DNA of 64,000 nt from Sepiola atlantica (lineage: Eukaryota > Mollusca > Cephalopoda > Sepiida > Sepiolidae), in the NCBI GenBank assembly GCA_963556195.1, contig OY744523.1, positions 71,180,788-71,244,787 of the forward strand. The letters run 5' to 3'. Both the position numbers and the translations under genes were made by a program. How positions within the stretch are numbered: the first letter of the stretch is position 1; every line of letters begins with the position of its first letter. Shown here piece by piece: positions 47,369-58,545 of the stretch. Below the pieces are notes generated by a model. It was not told where the DNA came from, did not search any database, and was given only the letters and a program-made list of their open reading frames with translations.

Positions 47369-48128
47369 CAATATTTAATGTCTTCTGGCTGTTGGTTCAT
47401 ATATGTTTATCCAATGAAGCTACGCTGTTTATAAAGTAATGCTCAATAACAAGTAGAGCTGTATTTTAGTATACTCGTTTTATTTATGCAAACATTTTTG
47501 GCTACATGTATTCATACATGTTTCAGTATATTTTTGTGGACTCAGCAAGCTTAACTTTGTATTAACTCGCAGCTGAAACGTGTATGCACATATGTAGCTT
47601 AAATGTTTTTATAAATTAAAAAATATATACTAATATACTAACAGTTAAATCTCCCTCTTAAAATGGTCGTTCAGAAATCCATCTAACACAAGGCCGAAAA
47701 CATTTTATCTTTAAATATATCTTTTCAGACAAGTTTTCTATAACAATAATAGATAATAACAATAACAAATATGAAACTTTTTCTCACGCTTCATGGTTTA
47801 TCGATTACTGAAAAGTGTGTTAATATGTAGATCTACGAGCCTACTCGAGTCTGTTGCTCGCCTATCTGAGCGTCTGATCAGCGAAATTACACAGCTTGCA
47901 TCCATCAACCACGTGCGTTCTGTAATCGCAGAAGCATGAAAGTCATCGGACAATGATTCATTCAAGTCAGCACAAATAATGCCTCAAAAAGAAAACGTGT
48001 CAACATCGTTGTACAATGACAATCATTCAAAACTTTGATAGAATTTGTATGAAATGATATGGCTTTTTTTCCGGACCGAATGTGAGTATGAATATTCCAG
48101 TGAGTTAATCTGTAAGAGAGCCAGTTGC
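47369..48128. other. AT-rich spacer, nothing recognised
   Basis: No feature could be supported. Confidence 0.5.
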
Positions 48129-48700
48129 TGTTGTGACCAGTTGAGTGCGGCGCCTTGATTCAGAAATGCTTTGTGTGTGGAAATATTAAGATTCCCAGAT
48201 TATATGCAAAACGCCTCGCAACTTACCTATTTGTAGCCTCGATCAATCAATCGTTTTCGTCCTTCTCATTTAACAATAGTTACACTATTGTATCTATTCT
48301 CTACCTGACTTGTCTACGGACGGTGTTTTATCATTTCTGACGCCGCACTTTATCTTTTCTGTCCTCAGTCAGTGAAAGAGGGAACCATCTTGACTGAAGT
48401 ATTTTTTTAAATTTTTGTCCTAATCTAGAGTGCCCCCTTTAGGGGAGCTGTATTTTTTGAGAACTGAAAAAAGACCTTGTGTCGAACTTTGCCTTCCTGG
48501 GATGGTAACAAATAGGGACTCTTTCACGGAAACTGTCAATTCGATAAATTTAACGACCGGCTATAACGACTAATAACACATATTTTATTTCCTTTTCCTC
48601 CCAATAAAATATAAGTCAGCTTATAATTCAAGAATCGATTCCATTTTATAACTAGCGAGGTGGTCAGGTTTATATTTTATTTCCTTCTTTTTATCTAACA
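48129..48700 (+). mobile_element. Possible solo or 5' LTR with primer-binding-like site
   Basis: The segment starts TGTTGTGACC and ends TAACA, the TG...CA ends expected of an LTR, and is 572 bp long. An AATAAA lies at about 48604 in its 3' part. Just downstream (about 48703-48723) TGTCTGCGCCCACAACGTGG resembles the TGGCGCCCAAC-type primer-binding sites of some LTR retrotransposons. There is no gag or pol sequence after it and no second LTR in the window. Chance similarity is possible. Confidence 0.35.
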
Positions 48701-48723
48701 CCTGTCTGCGCCCACAACGTGGC

Positions 48724-49204
48724 ATCGGAGAACCTCCTTGGTTTATCAATTTTAATTTTGAGGAAAATTCATATCTAAATGTCTTACGCGTATTGCTCAG
48801 AATAAACCAAAAATTGCATTTCCGAAAAATGTCATCTTTTAATCTACATGGCAGTCATAAGAAATTTATATTAAATTATAACCTCATTGGCTGAAGTTTA
48901 CTTATTTTGCAAGAGTGAAAAGAAAGATTAAAGTAGCTATTTCCATTTCCGCTTGGTTTATTAATATTTAACTGTCAGTTATTCGTATTCGATCCTCACC
49001 GGTATATAAAAGTTGATTATTTATATATTATATATAAATTTATCTCATTCATATTCCAATTATTATTTCCTCTTATTAACTTAGAGTTCTGTTAATTAAT
49101 CAGCATAATAAATATTCCCGAACGATGCTTATATATTTGAACATATGTATATTCAAATATATACTTATCGCTCCGGAATATTAAATACATATATCTATAT
49201 ACTA
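48724..49204. other. AT-rich spacer, nothing recognised
   Basis: If the LTR call is right, the first bases would be retroelement leader. No coding sequence follows. Confidence 0.45.
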
Positions 49205-49690
49205 TTAAAAAGTCATGGTCTTTTCATTCGGGGTGGGGTCTGTTTGTACGCAGTTCAACCGTGTGATTGGTTAATAAAAAAGAATAGGCAGTATACACAT
49301 TACTAAAGTAGTAGGTATTACAGTGCCAATACCCTAGTTCGAATCTAATAAGCATAACGTATTTTCTAAACTAGGTACGTGTTTTACAAATTAAAAAAAA
49401 AATAACATGAGATAATAACATTAAACAACATTCCATGAATATTTTGAAACTACGTTACATTTTATGACGTGCAATTCTACAGCAGTTCTAAGCGAATTAT
49501 GTTTGCTAAAACCGACTTTTCTAATGTTTTTAGACTATAAAAGATTATCTAAATACATTCGTCGTAGTTACTTATTCTCTTGTGTGAAGACTGGGTACCG
49601 TATCTTTTCCACGAAATTTCACAAATATTTTTCTTTGTACCAGCTATAAAGCGGTAGAAGCTAGGTAAAAATGGGAATTGACATAAATAG
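49205..49690 (+). repeat. Dispersed repeat R2, copy 2 (SINE-like)
   Basis: This is the counterpart of 15480-15935. The tRNA-like part (CTAAAGTAGTAGGTATT through CTAGTTCGAATC at about 49302-49348) has a better box B than copy 1. The 3' part shares TCGTAGTTACTTATTCTCTTG and TTTCCACGAAATTTCACAAATA-type wording. Confidence 0.65.
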
Positions 49691-49721
49691 TGTATAAACT
49701 AATAGTTATTATAAAATTGAG

Positions 49722-49724
<3 letters not shown>

Positions 49725-49772
<48 letters not shown>

Positions 49773-49835
49773 CATATAGAGACAGATAAATATATATATA
49801 GAGAGAGAGACAGACAGAGACAGAGAGAAAGAGAG
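49725..49835. repeat. (TA)n and (GA)n compound microsatellite
   Basis: TA to about 49790 with short ACATATAGAGACAG interruptions, then GAGA/CAGA to about 49835. Confidence 0.92.
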
Positions 49836-49919
49836 ATACTACTAGTTTATATTCATAGAAACATGTGAACAAATCTAAGTCTGCTTTCGAATGCGTGTAT
49901 AAACAGGTATGTGATACAG

Positions 49920-49921
<2 letters not shown>

Positions 49922-49981
<60 letters not shown>
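49922..49981. repeat. (TA)n tract before the 5S-like copy
   Basis: About 60 bp of TA that ends where the 5S-like sequence begins. Confidence 0.93.
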
Positions 49982-49985
<4 letters not shown>

Positions 49986-50090
49986 GGCAGTATCATGTTG
50001 AAACACCGGTTCCCGTTAGATCACCAGTTATTCAACGTTTAACCCGGTCAGTACTAGATGGGTGATCATTCTGAACTACCACGATATGGG
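49982..50090 (+). mobile_element. 5S-rRNA-like copy, full length, plus strand
   Basis: It follows 5S rRNA from the first positions to near the end. ACGGCAGTATCATGTTGAAA corresponds to the 5' part, CACCGGTTCCCGTTAGATCA to the next, and TTCAACGTTTAACCCGGTC to the middle. GTCAGTACTAGATGGGTGAT is the box C region, and TCTGAACTACCACGATATG lies near the 3' end. About a quarter of positions differ, several in stems, so it is not a working 5S gene. No T-run terminator follows. Most likely a 5S-derived retroposon head whose body continues downstream to about 50200. Confidence 0.78.
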
Positions 50091-50226
50091 GAAATAGCGT
50101 CGCCAATCCGCAGTCTCTTGCGTGGCGACCATGGCACACCATCTGAATGACAAACACAAATGAAGTTGAAATAAACCAGGGAATTTGTCTTCTCCAGGAT
50201 TGATAAATAAAACGATGATGATATAG

Positions 50227-50580
<354 letters not shown>

Positions 50581-53039
50581 ATAGGATACAAAAAGAAAGA
50601 CAGACAGTGTTCACGAATGGGTGGGTTAATGAGTCATTAAATGCGACGCCATTTATTTAACAGCATAAATAAGTAATACTCCCCGTTTTTCTACACAAAA
50701 TGTACACTATGCTATCACATTATATCTCTAATGAGTGTTTTTAATATCATCAGTAGTGCTCGTTTACTTCTTCAGAGTGTTTGGATCGATTTCCATCTTC
50801 TATTCATCGTCGTCATTTGTTTTTATTATTTAGGGTGTGGAGAGTGTCCCAGATTCCGAGGTAAACGCCGTCTCGCGCCTGCTCTCCCTGCGGTCCGATC
50901 CAAAGCGTTGATTTTAGTCATGTTGCATTCAGTCATATTCCTTCTTCCGGACTCGTGCCAGGTCCTCCTCGATATTCACATCAAAATTATCATCGTTATG
51001 CCCATAGAAAGAGTTTATCTACGGACTACAATTAAACAAAGATCTCTTGTATCTATACGTCTTTAAGAGTAATTTTACAACGCTTAACGTAGTAGGTACA
51101 TTCTGATCTTAGTTAAATGCGCAACGTGAATTTTTAAATAAAATTATCCGCTGAGGGCCCATGAGGGTTGCAGTGGATGCCGACTTTATTGTTTTTCTTT
51201 TTCTTATTCTTATTCATAATGTAGCAGACATTTTTCAACATCTAACGTGGGTTGTACATTGGCTAGAAATCAATCTACACCCCTGTGTATTAACGCGTGT
51301 TTGATAACTTGAACGAGAGAGAAGGAGAGATGTAGACAGAGAGAGTGCAGGAATGGAGAACGTTGATGAGTCATACAATGAGTGGGCGGGTTAAGGTTGG
51401 CAGATTTTATGGAGTGTTGAGTTTGTCTGTTCTACTTTTATGAATGTCCACGCTTCAATATAAAATTGTGGAAACAGAAAAAATATAAATCTATTTATAT
51501 GCGTCGGATTAGATAGGATTTCTTTCAAAGTTAACCAGTCGATTCAGAATTAATGTCGGCAGTGTCAAAGTACATATGTTTCTTTAATTCGCAACTCAGG
51601 TAACAATGGCTGACGTTTCATAACTTCCCTTCAAAGGTCAAAGACGTTCGTACTGATTTACGATCTAAGTAACAAAATTAAAAGAAGTAGATAATGTTTT
51701 TTTTGGTCAAACCTGGTGTCTAAGACACGCTTGATTTTTCTTCCAAAATATCGCTATTATCCAAGCGTTTATGGCATCAAGTTTAGCCATCGATAACTAT
51801 AGATTAATATATAGTATATTTTACTTTCAATTTTCTATATTTATATTTGTAGTATTTGAGGAAAAGTTTAAGTTAGTGAACTAAAACAATTCAAAAGTTA
51901 TCCTGGGTGAAATTAATTCATATATACTTTTTGTAAAATATAGATGCTACCAAGTGACAAAGATATGTTTCAAAACAACAATTAAAAATAAGCTCAATAA
52001 TTAATAGGTTATATCAATCAGAGCGTGTATCTATTAAGTTGGTAGATTACAAAAAAAAATAATAATTATAATTTTAAATATTAGATGACTATAATATTTA
52101 CAGAAGTGTATTGCTTTATGCTAAGTGTAAACTATTATTTCCTCTACCAGAGTATTTAAATTATGAATAACGTACATATATACATATATGAAACTAGAAC
52201 AATTAAAATCAAAATATAATACTATTAAACAATATGTCTAGAATCCTTATTCCAATTTTGATCAAAATCCTTATATGATCCTGATTGTCGAAAATGTCAA
52301 CAATTAAAAGCTTAAGCTTATAGGATCTTAAGAAGAAACCGAAATTCAAGTAATATTACTGAATTAAAGTTTAATGATCATGGATAAAATTTAATTCAAA
52401 TCTGAAATATTTGACTTTTCAAATCTGAGGTTGTGCCCTAAAAACATTTAAAATACTCCAAAGAAACTGAAATTTGAGGAATAAATATTGTTGAAATTTC
52501 GCAAAACTCGGAGTTAACGAAATTTCTACGAAGGGCTTCAACCTCGTCGTTATTCACTGTGTATAAAACTAAATATAACTAAATATAGCTTTTATTACCC
52601 AACCGTACGCCAAGCAGCATGTTTCAAAATCCATAATGATCGGTTTATTAGTTTATGAGTTAACGCTATGCATAGAAATATATAAACATATACACAGACA
52701 TAATTTTATATAGAGACATTTATAAGAGAGGGTTAAGTACATCAAAACCCAAGCCGGTAGTAGGTGGAAGAAAAAGTTAAGACCTTCTTAAACACAAACT
52801 TATATAAAATACAACTAATCTCGCTCTAGGTTGAATATCCGCTTCATTGGACAGATGCTTAACCAAGCAGAAACCATGAAGCTGCTTTATACCGTTATAG
52901 TCCGATTATCTTTATTAATTATTAATTTATAGGTATTAACCTTTGAAAAAAAAACAGAGGAAAATGGCTGATGTTTCGTATTTCAGTTATTTTAGTATTT
53001 TGTCTCGAGCTTATTTATTAGTAGATGTAAAAGCCGTAC
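50581..53039. other. AT-rich spacer, nothing firm
   Basis: The 111-codon frame at 50731-51066 is Leu/Val-rich at its start but matches no family I know. Within it TTATTTAG at about 50825-50832 and GAGGTAAAC at about 50859 could bound a 27-nt exon, which is weak evidence. The rest, about 51.1-53.0 kb, shows no repeat or gene signature. Confidence 0.4.
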
Positions 53040-53460
53040 CAAACCAGACGAATAAATACTTCGATGTGTTTTATAATAATGTGTCACCGCTTATCAAGGC
53101 ACGAGGCCATTCAAGAATAAGGGTTAATAATAATGTTTGTTGGAAGATGAACAACACGTTGAGAGAATTGGAACCGATGGATGAAATTGCGGAATAAGAG
53201 GACGGTTCGACAAGAAATTAACATTGAACTTTTAAACGAGCATTTGTTAGTGAAGTGGGAAGTAGCCTCATAGTATTGAGTTCCACGAATAGGAAGTTCT
53301 TGGAAAGAAACTTTGTTCATGGGAGTCGCTTTAGTTTTAAGGTACACAGAGAAAAAAAGGAACATTATTTACAGTGGTGACGAGTTTAGCTGTATATGTT
53401 TAACTGGAAGAAACCAGAGATTGGAGCTCAGTCGAGCACCTACAATACATCCAAGTTGCC
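53040..53460 (-). pseudogene. LINE-B copy 6, degraded, minus strand
   Basis: Plus-strand phrases AACACGTTGAGAGAATTGGA and CGATGGATGAAATTGCGGAA (3' UTR/end region) come first. AAGTGGGAAGTAGCCTCAT (the FPxDYN block in antisense), TTTGTTCATGGGAGTCGCTTT and TTGGAGCTCAGTCGAGCACC follow, in the same order as copy 4. Open frames here carry no intact domain. Confidence 0.7.
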
Positions 53461-53989
53461 AATAAATGAGTCAACTACATCTACACTGGTTTTCGCAGCG
53501 AATTGTGAGTTCGGTGTGCATTATTCCCGCTATGTATGGGTCCATCGATTACTTTTTTATGTCGTGGGTTTTACATTACTTTAATAAATACTTTTGGAAA
53601 AGTATGGCACTATCTGTATTCATTCGAGATAAGGGTACCGTATATTCACATTGACACACTCTTTCTCATCGAATCACTTAAGTTTAGTATCAGATGGGTG
53701 ACAATTCGGGAATATCATACGATTTATGTGGGAGAATAACTACAGCTTCCTGAAAACATATACTGCAAAAAAAACAATCTCATCGGAATATACATGCGAC
53801 TGGGCATCGCTGGTGAATTTAATATTTCCTAAAAAAATCTTTTCGGTGCAAGTTTACTCAACACGACCAAGTAGAGTACTAGGTGCCTTCGAGATACGGG
53901 TTAAATAGTTGGGCCGGATAGACCTTTAAGGCTCAAATTTAAACAAATCATCACTTGATAATATGCATACTCCTTCTCTGAGACAGTTT
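53461..53989. other. Spacer, nothing recognised
   Basis: Several 60-67-codon plus-strand frames overlap (53396-53908) without family resemblance. They are probably chance frames. Confidence 0.45.
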
Positions 53990-54345
53990 ATATAGAGATA
54001 TTTTAAGTACTCGAGAGTTAAACGAGGCTGGGATACTCCATGGAAAGTGATCGACTGTACGCGAATCTCTGGTTCCTTACTGTATAACATTTTCCACTAT
54101 AAATAGCTTTACTTTCCTCCTTAATACACTGGAAATAACAACATCTCCTATATCTGGAACACATTACGACGTGACTGCTTCCTTGCAGCGCCATCATCGT
54201 TAGTTCAATGGCAACAAATAATTTGTAAGGTGTTCTCTAAAATAAAGAAATGTTGTCTATTTCATTTACTGTTTTTAATCCTCTCATAGTGTTGTTCATT
54301 ATCCAACTGACAATATCATTGAAACGCATCCTTGAGTGGCATTTG
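53990..54345 (+). pseudogene. LINE-B copy 7, plus strand, degraded
   Basis: CTCCATGGAAAGTGATCGACTG and GAATCTCTGGTTCC (about 54036-54095) represent the FHGRCSTELxSLVP block. The region at about 54240-54340 (TGTTGTTCATTATCCAACTG, TTGAGTGGCATTTGGCC) is the reverse complement of the 3' UTR of the copy at 53.1 kb, so copies 6 and 7 lie in opposite orientation about 600 bp apart. Confidence 0.6.
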
Positions 54346-55295
54346 GCCGTGATTAATTGTGACTCATAAAAAAAACTAACTGCTCTGAATGGTCGTACAA
54401 TATTACGTGTTTGCAGAAAGAGACTTTTAAAATAATCAACAATGAAGCTATCGAGGGTATCTAGTGTTGCATTTACAGGGAAACTGTAACGGTAAGAGCA
54501 GAGAAATTTGTTACGCAACCCGTCGGCCGGTAGTGATGGTTTGTACAATTATATAACGAATGTTTCTACGTCGTTTTGATTTATCATTAATTGCAGTCAA
54601 TGTGGTTCAATCAGTAAGGAGAACAAGTCAAACCCAGTAGATACATGGAGGGTCCAGATATACTCGCTCAAAAGATTACGGAAGATCAAGTGTTTACACA
54701 TATTTGAATTTGTCGATTACAACCATATACGGCTACAGAATTATAAGATGTATGTGTCTGCATCATATACTTTGATGCATAATATGACACTTTTTTTAAG
54801 TAGAAGAGAGGAGTATTAAAAATGTTATTTTCTGGGGAGGTTAAGATGCTAGTCACTGTATTAACTGGATATTTGCGAATTGTTTTAAGTTTCATTTTTA
54901 ATTATTGTGATATTTAAGAATGAGAAGAACATAAATTTAATTAGGTAAACAAATAGTAATAGCCAATCTTATAGATCTGTGAATGTGCGTTTATTTTTGT
55001 CAACTGAACAGGCTGTGATCGTCCGCTTGTTGTTTACCTCTGAGGTCGGTGCTCGAGTTCAATTGTGTCGTCTCGGTTGGTGCGGCAACAAAATGTTTCT
55101 CCCTTCTAGGAAAAGCATAACTCAAGTTTAAAACAAGTAACAATTTATTAAGAGACAATGGTACTTGAATATGGCCTTAAATAAAGGAAACATATCTTCC
55201 AACCGCACACAATACATTAGCTTAGGGCCCAAGGGCCTATCTACATCTGAGAAGCACACAGAATAGATTGGCCTTCCCCTGTCCCTACACTGTAA

Positions 55296-55298
<3 letters not shown>
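54346..55298. other. Spacer, nothing firm
   Basis: A minus-strand frame ending near 54548 reads LRNKFLCSYRYSFPVNATLD and IVDYFKSLFLQTRNIV, which looks protein-like but matches no family I can name. The rest is AT-rich. Confidence 0.4.
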
Positions 55299-55370
<72 letters not shown>

Positions 55371-55385
55371 GTATATATATATATA
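55299..55385. repeat. (TA)n microsatellite, left flank of the hairpin
   Basis: About 87 bp of TA with CA and GTATA interruptions. Confidence 0.93.
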
Positions 55386-55416
55386 TTATATAAAAGAAAC
55401 AATGTTTCAGACAAAA

Positions 55417-55670
55417 TGTAAAATAAAAATGGAATAAACGATAAGCAAATCAACAACTAGCAAAAATATGAACTCAAAAACACATATTGAATAGTTCTAC
55501 CAAAATATTTGAATTGTTATGACAATCATCATCAGTTGAATGTTCTGCTGCCAACTGAGGATGATTGTCATAACAATTGAAATATTTTGGTAGAACTATT
55601 CAATATGTGTTTTAGAGTTTATATTTTTGTTAGTTCATGATTTGCTTATCCTTTATTCAATGTTTATTTT

Positions 55671-55672
<2 letters not shown>
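55417..55672. mobile_element. Foldback/MITE-like hairpin, ~121-bp arms
   Basis: Arms 55417-55538 and 55552-55672 are near-perfect reverse complements around a 13-base loop. Shared words include ATAAGCAAATCA, ACACATATTGAATAGTTCTA, CCAAAATATTT and TTATGACAATCATC. (TA)n tracts lie on both sides. No coding frame. It is probably a non-autonomous foldback transposon whose target is TA-rich. Transcription would give a 120-bp duplex. Confidence 0.85.

Positions 55673-55677
<5 letters not shown>

Positions 55678-55728
<51 letters not shown>
55678..55728. repeat. (TA)n microsatellite, right flank of the hairpin
   Basis: About 50 bp of TA after a short CACACA stretch. Confidence 0.93.
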
Positions 55729-55732
<4 letters not shown>

Positions 55733-56049
55733 AATCTACTTGTGTCACACAAGAGACACCACTCGAGACTACAAGCTGTTAATCTATGGACACAAAATCT
55801 AACAGACCATAAAGTTCACCATCTGGTAGGAACATTTATTCTGTAAAATCTCAAATGGGTCATAATCTTAGTATGGAACTTCGTATCTCAAAGGGCATTA
55901 GTCTCTCACGAACTTTCTGTTGTTTGATTTCTGAATATGTAACCCTTATTAAAAGAAGCAATAAGTTTTTCAAGTTCAGAAATCACATTTGGGGTGCTAA
56001 AACCATTTCCTTAATGTGCTCTTTTCTCTCTTCTCTTAGCGAAATGTCT

Positions 56050-56200
56050 GTATGCTGTCTTCAGTAATTCGCATGTCTACGTATCGCCTGCATTAAAGAT
56101 TAAAATTCAGTTCTAATTACAGTTATATGAAGGTTGAAGGTTAAATCTTTGATGCGGGCGATACAAAGAATTGCGAATTACTGACGGAACGACAGCATGC
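56050..56200. repeat. Second foldback hairpin, ~55-bp arms
   Basis: Arms 56050-56103 and 56142-56200 pair imperfectly: GTATGCTGTC/GACAGCATGC, TCAGTAATTCGCA/TGCGAATTACTGA, GTATCGCC/GGGCGATAC and CATTAAAGAT/ATCTTTGATG. The loop is about 38 bp. Not related by sequence to the hairpin at 55.4 kb. Confidence 0.75.
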
Positions 56201-57000
56201 TTCTCTCGTGGATCAAATACAGTGTTCTGCTCGAAATTCCGTCCAGATTCCCGAGTTCGACAAAAATGTTCTTGAGTTCGAAAATATACATCTGAAGAAT
56301 ACCGGAAGTTACAGCGACCGAAACGTTGTGATGATAACACTTTATATGAGGACAGTATTCCGAATAGTAGAAATTAAAACAGATTTCCTAGTTTGTACAA
56401 GACGCACATTAAAAAGGTCGGAAGTTACATCAACCGAAACCTTATGAAAGCACAATCAAAGATAAGTATATAGTGGTCCGATTTCTAAAAAAATACAAAT
56501 CATACAATCCTCAAGTTCGAACAACTCTACCTCCCTCGTCACCACACAGACGTATCAGCGTGCACGACTTACATATTGGCACAGCATGAGAGAACCTTTA
56601 AATTGACGACTTCCGTAGTTCAGTTCGTTTATTAATAATGTAGATGTGTGCGTGTGTGTGTGGTATTATGTCTATTTCCGTGTAAGGATAATGTCATTGA
56701 ATGATAAATGTAGGTGTGTCTGTTAGTATGTCGTCATTAGATCGAACAGAAATGATAATATCGAATGTTAAGAAGTGAAAATGGAAGAAGTATTTGCTGC
56801 AAGACTTCATCTTCGATCGATGACATTTACACTAAGGGGAGTTCAAAAGGTTGCTATATTATTAGAAATTAAAAAGAGAGGGAATAACTCTATTGATCGA
56901 AACTAACTTGTCGTTGTCACTGCCCCTGTCTGTTTGTCTGTATGTATGCATGGATGTCTCTTCCACTCGCGTTCTCGTTCTCTCTCTTTCCCGCACTCTC
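56201..57000. other. Spacer with a short duplicated phrase
   Basis: A CGGAAGTTACA(G/T)C(G/A)ACCGAAAC phrase occurs at about 56302 and 56419. Otherwise nothing recognised. Confidence 0.5.
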
Positions 57001-57002
57001 CT

Positions 57003-57023
57003 CTCTATCTATCTATATATCTG

Positions 57024-57059
<36 letters not shown>

Positions 57060-57134
57060 TAGAGAGAGAGAAAGAGAGAGAAGGAACGAGAGAGAGAAGG
57101 ACAGAACATACAGACACACACACATATATATATT

Positions 57135-57219
<85 letters not shown>

Positions 57220-57290
57220 AGAGGGATAGAGAGAGAAGGAGAGAGGGTGAGAGTGACAGGGACATACATACAGACAGACATAGATAGTGA
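57003..57290. repeat. (TA)n, (GA)n and (CA)n compound microsatellite
   Basis: TA at about 57020-57047 and 57131-57216, separated and followed by GAGA-rich DNA. Frames over it are artefacts. Confidence 0.93.
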
Positions 57291-57384
57291 CAACTACAAG
57301 TCAGTTCCGATCAATGGAGTCATTCGTTCTTTTCAATTTCTAATAATATATTTCTTTCTTTATATTATATAGATAAAAATAGAT

Positions 57385-57385
57385 A

Positions 57386-57433
<48 letters not shown>

Positions 57434-57444
57434 CTCTCTCGCTC

Positions 57445-57535
<91 letters not shown>
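57385..57535. repeat. (CTAT)n-(CT)n-(TA)n microsatellite
   Basis: About 45 bp CTAT, about 50 bp CT and about 54 bp TA in succession. Confidence 0.95.
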
Positions 57536-57538
<3 letters not shown>

Positions 57539-57880
57539 CAATTTTCAGAGATATTAAAAACAAAATGTTTCAAGCAAATTTCCGATAACGTTAGTTGGAC
57601 CTTCTAGTTTGTCTGCTGTTTACTGACATCTTTACTAAGACATCAATAAAACTTAATTTCTCCTGTATCACGTTATAGTTTCCGATAGCATTGGAGATCG
57701 AGCGAAAGCGTGTAGAGCCTAGGTTAACTATGTGAAGAGAGTTTGCGCCCTGTCATTCTCTAAGATTGTAGCTTCCTATACTGATGTGAGCGAAAGATTG
57801 AAACTCCGGCGTATGCAGGTAGAATTCAATTAAATGTGTACTTATCAATATTGCTATAAAGCCCCTTTAAGAAGGTAAAA
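57536..57880 (+). repeat. Dispersed repeat R1, copy 2 (first of a tandem pair)
   Basis: Starts GAGCAATTTTCAGAGATATT and continues with AACGTTAGTTGGACC, TTTACTGACA, TATCACGTTATAGTTTC, GAAAGCGTG and TTGAAACTCCGGCGTATG. The same order recurs about 346 bp downstream and, in part, at 10.2 kb. Confidence 0.75.
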
Positions 57881-58149
57881 TTGAGCACTGTTCGGAGATA
57901 TTAAAAACAGACTACCATTTAACTATCAGCATGGTTCATATAACGTTCGTTGAACCCTCTAGAGTGTATGTTGTTTACTGCCAGCTTTATTTAGCTATAA
58001 AAATAGCTTTATTTATCTCGTATCACGTGATAGTTTCTGATAGCCTTGGGGATTGAGGGAAAGCGTGCGGAGTCTTCGTTGACTGTGAACCGATTTCGCG
58101 AAAGCTTGAAACGCCGGCGTAACTAGGTAGAAATAATTTAATATGTATT

Positions 58150-58150
<1 letters not shown>
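57881..58150 (+). repeat. Dispersed repeat R1, copy 3 (second of the pair)
   Basis: GAGCACTGTTCGGAGATATT, AACGTTCGTTGAACCCTC, TATCACGTGATAGTTTC, GAAAGCGTGCGGAGTCTTCG and GCTTGAAACGCCGGCGTA follow in order. It ends in the TA tract at 58150-58192. Confidence 0.75.
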
Positions 58151-58189
<39 letters not shown>

Positions 58190-58195
<6 letters not shown>

Positions 58196-58403
58196 AAGGA
58201 GTAAGGTTACCAACATTTGTGAAAAGTTTTTTTAAACATTTATTTATTATTTTGTAAATCCATTTGGATTTACATATCTGATGAGAGCGAACCACCACTT
58301 GAAATGCGTTATATAAAATTATAAAATGATAAAATAACAAAATAATAAATAAATGTTGAAAAACACTTTTTACAAATGTTGGGAGCCTTACTCCTTCACA
58401 TAT
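58190..58403. mobile_element. Third foldback/MITE-like hairpin, ~65-bp arms
   Basis: Left arm 58190-58254 and right arm 58337-58403 are reverse complements at most positions. Shared words are GAAGGAGTAAGG/GTAAAGGAGTAAGG, CCAACATTTGT and CATTTATTTATTATTTT. The loop is about 80 bp. The left end touches a (TA)n tract and the right end a TATATAT stretch. Confidence 0.8.
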
Positions 58404-58445
58404 ATATTTTTTCTCGTTAGAACTGCATTAATACTGCACTACCTT

Positions 58446-58447
<2 letters not shown>

Positions 58448-58510
<63 letters not shown>

Positions 58511-58545
58511 TATATATATACAGAGAGAGAGAGAGAGAGAGAGAT
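58448..58545. repeat. (TA)n-(GA)n microsatellite
   Basis: About 60 bp of TA, a GCATA variant, then about 20 bp of GA. Confidence 0.93.

Noticed and set aside
49982..50090. Functional 5S rRNA gene
   Set aside because: Too many substitutions in paired regions, no T-run terminator, isolated rather than in a tandem array.
50731..51066. 111-codon frame as a membrane protein gene
   Set aside because: Hydrophobic stretch only at the start, no recognised family, no start context or neighbouring exon, and the sequence is AT-rich with T-rich codons.
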